Shown here: piece after piece, positions 1-5,941 of the stretch
Layout: each line of letters starts with the position of its first letter
How positions within the stretch are numbered: position 1 is the stretch's first letter
From: an uncultured Actinomycetes bacterium
GTDB lineage: Bacteria; Actinomycetota; CALGFH01
NCBI GenBank assembly: GCA_937881255.1
Contig: CALGFH010000239.1
Span: 1 to 8,348 of the forward strand
Direction: 5' to 3'
DNA length: 8,348 bases
Notes under the pieces: generated by a model
What the model was told of the DNA's origin: nothing
What the model saw: the letters and a program-made list of their open reading frames with translations, nothing else
The model's database searches: none
Made by a program: the position numbers and the translations under genes

Positions 1-1074
1 ATCCATGCGCAGGGTGCGGATGGTGGGGGGCACCGGGTGCTGGGGCAGCTGGGCGAGCTGACGGCCAGGCGGGCGCCGTCGGGGTTCGACCTGGAGGCGG
101 CGGCGCATCTGCTGTCGGACCCGCCGGATGGGCGGTCGGCGGAGCTGGGGCACGACGCCGACCAGGTCTACCTGCTCACGAGCGACGGGGCGGCGGCCCT
201 GGGGAAGCTCGGGGACGGGTCGTTGCGGCGGCTGGTCCCGGCCGGGTGGCGGTCGCCGGGGGCGCCACGGCATGCGGCTGATGGGAGCGTGCTCGGGGTC
301 TGTGGGTACAAGCTCGGCGGTGACCCGTTCCCGGCCGTGACCGCGGCGAGGAGCTGGGTCCTGGACGGTTCGGGGCAGCGGCTGGCCACCCTGCCCGGCT
401 GCCTCTACGACGTGGCCGCGGACGGCGGGTCGGCGCTGGTGGCCGACCCGGCCGAGGGCCGGCGGGCCGGGCCCGTGCCCGGGCGGGAGTTCCTGCGGCG
501 GCCTCCGGTGGGCGGGTCGGACCAGCTGACCAGGGGGCTGCGGCTGTGGCGGCGCGACGGGAGCTTCCGGCCGGTGCTGGGCTTCGACGACGTGGTCCGG
601 GTGTTCCGGACCGTCCAGCCCGGGGTCGACCCGCGCGGCCTGGTCGTCGTGACCGCCGTGCTCGGGCCGGACGGGCGCCAGGCCCTGGTCCGGATCGTCG
701 ACGCCCTGGCCGACGTCGACCCGCGGACGGGCCGGGAGGTCGAGGTGCTGGCCGTGGTCGACCTGGAGCGGGGCCGGGCCGAGCCGGCCCCCGAGCACCT
801 GCCCGGGTTCTTCGCCTTCCTGCCCACCGGCGGCTGGGCCCTGACCGGCGGCGCCGGCACGGCCACCTACCTGCCCCCCGACCGGCCGCCGCAGCTGCTC
901 CGGTCGGGCATCGCCGGCGACGGCGTGTACGCGATCGAGCCCAGCCCGGACGGGGCCTGGCTGCTGCTGGCCGGCGCGACCTGGCGCTTCATCCGCGCCG
1001 ACGACCCGTCGGTGCAGGTCAGCTACCCCGCCCCCGGCCGCCTGGCCTCCTGGGTGCCGGAGCCGGGCCGATGA
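1..1074 (+). CDS. Beta-propeller-like protein, 5' end outside the window
   Basis: The frame is open from base 1 with no stop before 1074. The first in-window start is GTG at 37 (345 residues), but codons 1-36 read like a propeller strand (GGGHRVLGQLGEL spans the GTG), so the true start is probably upstream. No catalytic motif is visible. The protein shows repeated short beta-rich units ending in Asp-Gly turns, for example DADQVYLLTSDG, AADGSVLGVCGY, DPRGLVVVTAVLGPDGR and EPSPDGAWLLLAG, the pattern of WD40/TolB/YVTN-like beta-propellers. Such proteins usually serve as binding scaffolds. Because the N-terminus is missing, a signal peptide or membrane anchor cannot be judged. The stop overlaps the permease start as ATGA, so it is probably an accessory part of the same ABC system. 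The role as a partner is inference and the exact propeller family is not recognised. Confidence 0.72.
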   Translation: MHAQGADGGGHRVLGQLGELTARRAPSGFDLEAAAHLLSDPPDGRSAELGHDADQVYLLTSDGAAALGKLGDGSLRRLVPAGWRSPGAPRHAADGSVLGVCGYKLGGDPFPAVTAARSWVLDGSGQRLATLPGCLYDVAADGGSALVADPAEGRRAGPVPGREFLRRPPVGGSDQLTRGLRLWRRDGSFRPVLGFDDVVRVFRTVQPGVDPRGLVVVTAVLGPDGRQALVRIVDALADVDPRTGREVEVLAVVDLERGRAEPAPEHLPGFFAFLPTGGWALTGGAGTATYLPPDRPPQLLRSGIAGDGVYAIEPSPDGAWLLLAGATWRFIRADDPSVQVSYPAPGRLASWVPEPGR

Positions 1075-4000
1075 GCTCGCTGCGGCTGGCCCTGCGGGGG
1101 CTGCGGGCCAGGGCCGGGCTGTCGGCGGCGCTGCTGGCGGTGACCACCTTCGCCGTCGGGGTGGGGGCGGCCGGGGCCATCTACCTGCGCACGGCCGGCG
1201 AGTCGCTGCTGGCCCAGAACCTGCGCTCGGCGACCAGCCACACCGCCGGCCTGCACGTCAGCCAGGTGGTGGCCGACGGCCGGGAGCTGCGCGAGCTGAC
1301 CCAGTCGGTGGCCGCGGCCGGCCCGGCCGTGCCGGCGCTGGCCGCACCGGTGACCGGCCTGGAGACCCGCACCCCGATCGAGCTCCTGGCCGAGGGCGGC
1401 CGCCCCGGCTCCGCCTACCTGGCCAGCCGCGACGGCATCTGCGACCGCCTGGTGGTCGAGGCCGGGCGCTGCCCGGTGGCCAGGCCGCTCGGCCTGCCGG
1501 CCGAGGTCGCGGTCAGCCGCCGCACCGCCGACTGGCTCCGCCTCGGCCCCGGCGACCGCTTCCAGGCCAAGGGGTTCGGGGCCGGGGCGGCCGGCCGCGA
1601 CCTGGTGGTCGTCGCCGTCTACACGCCGACCCCCTACGACCCGTACTGGTTCGGCGCCCAGCCCGCCTACTTCCCGCCCCCGCCGACCGGCAACGAGCTG
1701 CCGCCGCTGGACGCCGTCTTCCTGGCCGGCGGCGACCTGCTCCCGGTGATCGACAACGGCTCGCTGGACATCCGGGCCCGCTTCGACCACTTCGTCCAGC
1801 CGGACCGGATGCGCCTGGCCGACACCGCGGCCGTCCCGCCCGCCCTCGGCCAGGTCGCCGAGCTGCTGCGGATCAACAACCCCAACGCCGTGGTCCTCAC
1901 CGGCCTTGGCGGCCTGGTCGCCAAGGCCGAGGCCGACCGGCAGGCCCTGACCGTGCCCGTGCTCCTGGCCGACGTCCAGCTGGCCTCCCTGGCCCTGCTG
2001 ATCCTGATCGTGGTCGCGGCCATGGCCGCCGAGGCCAGGGCCGGCGAGGTCGCCCTGGCCAAGGTGCGGGGCGCCACCACCGGGCAGGCGTTCGGGCTGG
2101 CCGTGCTCGAGCTGGCCATGGTCGCCGCCCTCGCCCTCCCGGCCGGGCTGGCCGTCGGCTGGCTGGGCGCGTTGCTGCTGGCCCGCACCCAGTTCGAGGC
2201 CGGCATCCCGGTGGTCGTCACCCCGGCGGCGGTCGCGGTGGCCGTCGCGGCCACGGTCGTGGCCCTGGCCGCGGCCAGCCTGGCCAGCCTGGGGGCGGTC
2301 CGCCGGCGGATCCTCGACCAGTGGCGCCGCGGGCGCTCGGACCGGGTCGGCCGGCGGGCGGTCGTCCTCGACGTGGTCCTGCTGCTGGTCGCCGTGGCCG
2401 CCCTGGCCAACCTGCGCGCCTCCGGGACCCGCCAGGCCAGCGGCGGCTACGACGTGCTGGCCACGCTCGCGCCCGGCCTGGCCGTGCTGGCCGCGGCCCT
2501 GGTCGTCGGCCGCTCGCTGCCGGTGGTCGCGGGCTGGCTGGTCCGGCTCACCGGCCGCTCCTCCGGCGTGGCCACCTGGGTCGGGGCCCGCCAGGTGGCC
2601 CGCCGGGGCGGCCCGGCCCTGCGGGTGGTGATCGCCCTGGCCGCCGCCTTCGGCCTGGTCGCCTTCGCGGTCACCGTCCGCCAGGACATGGCCCACAACC
2701 GCCACGACCGCGCCTTCACCCAGGTCGGGGCGGCCGAGCAGCTCCGGGTCAGCGTCCCCCGCGACGCCCTCGGGCCCGAGCGGGTGGCCGAGGCCGACCC
2801 GTCGGGCCAGGCGGCCATGGCCGTGCTGCGCTACCCGGGCACCATGCGCGACGCCCCGGCGGTCAGGGCGATCCTGCTCGGGGTCCAGCCCGACCGCTAC
2901 CAGGCGGTCGGGTTCTGGCGGGGCGACTTCGCCGGCCGGTCGCTGGAGGACACCATGGCCGCGCTCGCCGCCTCGCCGGTGGCCCCCCTCGACCTGGGCC
3001 GGGCCGACCAGCTCGAGGTGACCGTGGCGGCCACGGCGGTCCGCGCCGAAGGCCCCGTCCGGCTGGTCGCCCTGGTCCAGGGGGCGAGCCGCGCCGTCCG
3101 GGTCGACCTGGGGCGCCTGGAGGCCGGAGCGGCCCGCCCGCTGCGGGGCCGGCTCGACCCGGCCGGGGGGCCGTGGCGGCTGCAGCGGCTCTGGGTCCAG
3201 CGCGAGCCCGGGGTGACCAGCGCGGTCGGCGTCGCCCTGACCTTCGACTCGGTCCGGGCCGGCCAGGGCGACGCCTGGCGGCTGGTCGACGGCTTCGACG
3301 ACCCGGCCCGCTGGTACTCGCTCAACGACAACGCCTATGAGCCGGGGGACTCCCTGACCGCCACCACCGCGGCCGACGGGGCCGCCCTGAGCGTCGCCAT
3401 CGACGCCCCCAGCTCGGGGGTGACCCTCGGCATCGGCCACGCCTCGGTGCCCGAGGCCCTGCCCGCGGTGGTCACCCCAGGCTTCCTGCGGGCCGTGTCG
3501 GCCGAGGTCGGCCGGGTGGTGCGGGTGCGCGGGCCCATCCCCGGCGACCTGCTGATCAAGGTGACCGGCGTGGCCACCGTGCTCCCCGGGGCCGTGAGCT
3601 CCGACGCCGCCGCCTTCGTCAACGGCGACTGGCTGCTGGTCCACGCCCAGCGCAACCCGATCGACCGGCCGCAGAGCGACGAGGTCTGGACGGTCGGCGG
3701 CGCCCGCGGCCGGGCCGTGACCGAGCGGCTCGGGGCCGGCGGGGTCCGGGTCGAGACGCGCGCCGCCGCCGCCGACATCGAGGACGACCTGGCCAGGCAG
3801 GCCCCGTCCCTGGCCCTGCTGCTGCTGCTGGTCGGGGCGGCCGCCGGGGCGGCCCTGGCCACCGGCGGGGTCATGCTCCACCTGTACCTGACCGGCCGGC
3901 GGCGGGCCTTCGAGCTGGCCGTGCTCGAGGTGTTCGGGGCCAGGCGGCGCGACCTGTGGGGGCCGGTCGCGGTCGAGCAGGGGGCGCTGGTCGGCTACGG

Positions 4001-4232
4001 GGTCCTCTGCGGCGGGATCATCGGGCTGCTGGTCGCCCTGGTCGCCCTGCCGGCCATCCCCCAGTTCGCCGACCGCCCCAGCCTGCCCCCGCCGATCTAC
4101 ACCCCCGACTGGGCCACCCTCGGGCTGGCCCTGGGGCTGGCCGTGCTGCTGGTCGGCCTCGGCCTGGCCGCCGTGGTCGCCGCCCTGGTCCGCCAGGCCC
4201 GCCCGGCCCTCCTGCGCGAGGAGGAGCTGTGA
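1071..4232 (+). CDS. FtsX/MacB-superfamily ABC transporter permease, 10 TM with two large external domains
   Basis: A 1053-residue membrane protein that starts at ATG 1071, inside the ATGA overlap, with GGAG at 1059-1062 eight nt upstream. Predicted order: TM1 (about 17-39); external domain 1 (about 40-300); TM2-TM4 (304-321, 344-371, 385-410); TM5 and TM6 (430-448, 462-492); TM7 (517-537); external domain 2 (about 538-905); TM8-TM10 (911-940, 969-996, 1014-1041). Arginine-rich loops after TM4, TM6 and TM8 fit the positive-inside rule. Both halves carry the FtsX cytosolic motif after the external domain: EVALAKVRGAT at 326 and FELAVLEVFGARRRDL at 947. This is the duplicated layout known from YbbP-like permeases, which couple ATP hydrolysis to movement of external domains rather than moving solute through a channel. 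External domain 1 has a lone cysteine pair, C124 and C134. Two ATPase genes follow directly. The substrate is unknown. A longer frame upstream of 1071 overlaps the preceding gene and is not real. Confidence 0.92.
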   Translation: MSSLRLALRGLRARAGLSAALLAVTTFAVGVGAAGAIYLRTAGESLLAQNLRSATSHTAGLHVSQVVADGRELRELTQSVAAAGPAVPALAAPVTGLETRTPIELLAEGGRPGSAYLASRDGICDRLVVEAGRCPVARPLGLPAEVAVSRRTADWLRLGPGDRFQAKGFGAGAAGRDLVVVAVYTPTPYDPYWFGAQPAYFPPPPTGNELPPLDAVFLAGGDLLPVIDNGSLDIRARFDHFVQPDRMRLADTAAVPPALGQVAELLRINNPNAVVLTGLGGLVAKAEADRQALTVPVLLADVQLASLALLILIVVAAMAAEARAGEVALAKVRGATTGQAFGLAVLELAMVAALALPAGLAVGWLGALLLARTQFEAGIPVVVTPAAVAVAVAATVVALAAASLASLGAVRRRILDQWRRGRSDRVGRRAVVLDVVLLLVAVAALANLRASGTRQASGGYDVLATLAPGLAVLAAALVVGRSLPVVAGWLVRLTGRSSGVATWVGARQVARRGGPALRVVIALAAAFGLVAFAVTVRQDMAHNRHDRAFTQVGAAEQLRVSVPRDALGPERVAEADPSGQAAMAVLRYPGTMRDAPAVRAILLGVQPDRYQAVGFWRGDFAGRSLEDTMAALAASPVAPLDLGRADQLEVTVAATAVRAEGPVRLVALVQGASRAVRVDLGRLEAGAARPLRGRLDPAGGPWRLQRLWVQREPGVTSAVGVALTFDSVRAGQGDAWRLVDGFDDPARWYSLNDNAYEPGDSLTATTAADGAALSVAIDAPSSGVTLGIGHASVPEALPAVVTPGFLRAVSAEVGRVVRVRGPIPGDLLIKVTGVATVLPGAVSSDAAAFVNGDWLLVHAQRNPIDRPQSDEVWTVGGARGRAVTERLGAGGVRVETRAAAADIEDDLARQAPSLALLLLLVGAAAGAALATGGVMLHLYLTGRRRAFELAVLEVFGARRRDLWGPVAVEQGALVGYGVLCGGIIGLLVALVALPAIPQFADRPSLPPPIYTPDWATLGLALGLAVLLVGLGLAAVVAALVRQARPALLREEEL

Positions 4233-5140
4233 GCCTGGTGGCCGAGCGGGCGCAGGGGGTGGCCGACGGGCGCAGGGCCCGGGCCGGGGAGCGGCTGCTG
4301 GCCTGCGAGGGGCTGTTCCACCTGTACATGCTGGAGGGCCGCGAGGTGGTGGCCCTCCAGGGGGTCGACTTCGGGGTCGACTGGGGCGAGATGGTGGCCC
4401 TGCTGGGGCCGTCGGGGTCGGGCAAGTCGACCATGCTGGCCATCCTGGGCGGCCTGGAGCGGCCGTCGGCCGGGCGGGTCGTGCTGGACGGCATCGACGT
4501 CAGCCGGCTGTCCGAGGCCCAGCTGACCGTGCTCCGGCGCCGCCGGCTCGGGTTCGTCTGGCAGGGCGCGGCCCGCAACCTCCTGCCCCACGCCTCGGCC
4601 TGGGAGAACCTGGACCTGCCGATGGTGCTGGCCGGGCTGCCGGCGGCCCGGCGCCGGAAGCGGGCCAAGGTGCTGCTGGACGCGGTCGACCTGGGCGCCC
4701 AGCGGGGCAAGCCGATCCGGGCCCTGTCCGGCGGGGAGCAGCAGCGCCTGGCCGTGGCCGTGGCCCTGGCCAACAACCCGCCCCTGCTGCTGGCCGACGA
4801 GCCGACCAGCCAGCTCGACCGGGCCAACGTGCGCCGGGTCGTGGAGCTGCTCAAGGAGGCCCGCGACGACCTCGGCACCACCGTGGTCGTGGTCACCCAC
4901 GACGCCGAGGTGGCCGCGGCCATGGACCGCACCGTGACCATCCGCGACGGCCGGGTGAGCGCCGAGGGCCGCGGCGGGGCCGAGTACGCGGTCGTCGGCC
5001 CCACCGGGTCCCTCCACCTCCCGGCCCACGCCCTGGACGTGCTCCCGCCCGGGGCCCGGGTCGTGGTCGAGGTCGAGGGCGACCAGGTCGTGCTCAAGCC
5101 GACCGACGGCGCCATCCCGCCTGGGGAGGGTGGGTCGTGA
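4229..5140 (+). CDS. ABC transporter ATP-binding protein (LolD/MacB-like) with AbrB-like C-terminal tail
   Basis: A 303-residue cytosolic ATPase expected to drive the preceding permease. All nucleotide-binding motifs are intact: Walker A GPSGSGKST (60-68), Q-loop Gln112, signature LSGGE (166-170), Walker B LLLADEP ending in the catalytic Glu191, D-loop SQLD, and switch His224. The HLYMLEGREVVALQGVDF stretch before Walker A is typical of LolD/FtsE-type exporters. After the ATPase core, about residues 252-297 (VVGPTGSLHLP, then VVVEVEGDQVVLKP) resemble a SpoVT/AbrB swapped-hairpin domain, absent from the second ATPase. The GTG at 4229 makes a GTGA overlap with the permease stop, and AGGAGG lies at 4219-4224, four nt upstream. 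That spacing is short, so GTG 4238 (300 residues) is a possible alternative. ATPase function is firm. The tail assignment is from pattern only. Confidence 0.93.
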   Translation: MSLVAERAQGVADGRRARAGERLLACEGLFHLYMLEGREVVALQGVDFGVDWGEMVALLGPSGSGKSTMLAILGGLERPSAGRVVLDGIDVSRLSEAQLTVLRRRRLGFVWQGAARNLLPHASAWENLDLPMVLAGLPAARRRKRAKVLLDAVDLGAQRGKPIRALSGGEQQRLAVAVALANNPPLLLADEPTSQLDRANVRRVVELLKEARDDLGTTVVVVTHDAEVAAAMDRTVTIRDGRVSAEGRGGAEYAVVGPTGSLHLPAHALDVLPPGARVVVEVEGDQVVLKPTDGAIPPGEGGS

Positions 5141-5826
5141 CCAGCCTGGCGGCCGACCGGCTGGTGGCCAGGCGCGGCGGCCGTGACGTGGTCGACGGGG
5201 TCTCGCTGGAGGTGCACAGCGGCCAGGTGGTGGGGCTGGTCGGGCCGTCGGGGTCGGGCAAGTCGACCACGCTGCTGCTGCTGGCCGGGCTGGAGCCGCC
5301 CGACGCCGGGGTGGTCCGGCTCGACGGCGAGGACCTGGCCGGGCTGGGCGTGGCCGGCCGGCAGGCCCTGCGCCGGGACCGGGTGGCGCTCGTGTTCCAG
5401 GGCTACGGGCTGCTGTCGCTGCTCACGGCCAGGGAGAACGTCGAGCTCCCGTTCCGCGTGGCCCGGCGCGACCCGGCGGCCGCGGCCGCCGCGGCCACGC
5501 GCTGGCTGGGCCTCCTCGGCCTGGGCGACCGGGCCGACCAGCGCACCGACCAGCTCTCGGGCGGCGAGCGCCAGCGGGTCGCCCTGGCCCGCGCCCTGGC
5601 CGTCGAGCCGGCCGTCCTGCTGGTCGACGAGCCCACCGCCGAGCTCGACGAGGAGAACCGCGACCGCGCCGTCGGCCTCCTCCGCGACGCCGCCGACCGG
5701 GGCGCCGCCGTCGTCGTCGCCACCCACGACCCCGAGGTCGTCGAGCTCTGCGACCGGGTCGTCCGCCTGGTCGACGGCCGCCCCCTCGAGCTCCCCCCAG
5801 GCGACGTCGATGGCCCCGTCGCCTGA
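5137..5826 (+). CDS. ABC transporter ATP-binding protein (LolD/MacB-like), minimal form
   Basis: A 229-residue ATPase, about the usual length for a stand-alone LolD-type nucleotide-binding subunit. Motifs are complete: Walker A GPSGSGKST (36-44), Q-loop Gln88 in VFQGYGLLSLLT, signature LSGGE (140-144), Walker B LLVDEP with catalytic Glu165, D-loop AELD, and switch His197. The start is GTG 5137 in a GTGA overlap with the first ATPase, with GGAGG at 5125-5129 seven nt upstream. Both ATPases look catalytically competent, so nothing in the motifs suggests a degenerate site. With a single, internally duplicated permease in the operon, the simplest reading is that the two ATPases form a heterodimer, each docking on one permease half. 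Alternatively each could form its own homodimer. The C-terminus ends soon after the core, with no added domain. Confidence 0.94.
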   Translation: MTSLAADRLVARRGGRDVVDGVSLEVHSGQVVGLVGPSGSGKSTTLLLLAGLEPPDAGVVRLDGEDLAGLGVAGRQALRRDRVALVFQGYGLLSLLTARENVELPFRVARRDPAAAAAAATRWLGLLGLGDRADQRTDQLSGGERQRVALARALAVEPAVLLVDEPTAELDEENRDRAVGLLRDAADRGAAVVVATHDPEVVELCDRVVRLVDGRPLELPPGDVDGPVA

Positions 5827-5828
5827 CC

Positions 5829-5842
5829 GGGAGCGCGCTCCC
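5829..5842. repeat. 14-nt perfect palindrome just after the ABC operon
   Basis: GGGAGCGCGCTCCC begins two bases after the TGA of the second ATPase and is its own reverse complement. As RNA it would fold into a 5-bp stem with a CGCG loop. It could be part of a U-tract-free terminator, as is common in high-GC actinobacteria, or a binding site for a dimeric regulator. No T-run follows. Function is inferred only. Confidence 0.35.
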
Positions 5843-5849
5843 ATGGCCC

Positions 5850-5925
5850 GCGCCGGATCCACCCGGTCCGGCGCCGGGTCCCCCGGGCGCCCTCGAACGC
5901 AACGCCTCCGCGCCGGGTCCCCCGG
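5850..5925 (+). repeat. 16-nt direct repeat, two exact copies and one degenerate
   Basis: GCGCCGGGTCCCCCGG occurs exactly at 5871-5886 and 5910-5925. A related version with one substitution and one inserted base lies at 5850-5866. Each exact copy contains its own inverted repeat, CCGGG-TCC-CCCGG. The copies fill most of the 115-nt gap between the ABC operon and the methyltransferase. They may be regulatory sites, RNA structure, or drift in a high-GC spacer. No promoter with recognisable -10 or -35 boxes was found in this gap. Confidence 0.5.
5871..5890 (+). terminator. Possible factor-assisted or U-tract-free terminator hairpin
   Basis: The RNA can form a stem of five pairs (GCGCC with GGCGC) continuing after a one-base bulge into GGG/CCC, closed by a UCC loop. 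It lies 45 nt after the last ABC gene and before the methyltransferase, where a terminator would be expected. No T-run follows, and GC content this high yields chance hairpins often, so this is a weak call. Confidence 0.25.
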
Positions 5926-5933
5926 TGGGGGAG
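5913..5933 (+). promoter_or_regulatory. Ribosome binding site of the methyltransferase, inside alternative hairpins
   Basis: GGGGGAG at 5927-5933 lies eight nt before the ATG at 5942 and is the evident Shine-Dalgarno sequence. TCCCCC (5918-5923), GGT, GGGGGA (5927-5932) is a perfect 6-bp inverted repeat with a 3-nt loop that would bury it. The same C-run can instead pair upstream as CCGGG-TCC-CCCGG (5913-5925), leaving the site free. The two folds exclude each other. The Shine-Dalgarno call is solid; regulation by switching is inference. Confidence 0.45.
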
Positions 5934-5941
5934 CGTAGCCG

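Noticed and set aside
546..1070. N-terminal extension of the permease by 175 codons
   Set aside because: It overlaps the propeller gene in another frame and reads as Arg/Pro/Gly-rich shadow. The membrane protein starts naturally at ATG 1071.
2321..3340. A 339-codon plus-strand frame inside the permease
   Set aside because: Arg/Gly/Pro-rich out-of-frame reading of the permease; the permease frame has coherent membrane helices and domains.
3820..3832. CTG triplet run
   Set aside because: It encodes consecutive leucines of TM8; ordinary codon bias explains it.
1023..3881. A 952-codon open frame on the minus strand
   Set aside because: It is antisense to the permease, rich in Gly, Gln, Asp and His with no domain pattern, as expected from third-position GC bias in the real gene.
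5827..5941. Sigma-70-type promoter in the spacer
   Set aside because: No convincing -10 or -35 boxes are visible in this nearly A/T-free stretch, so no promoter is called.
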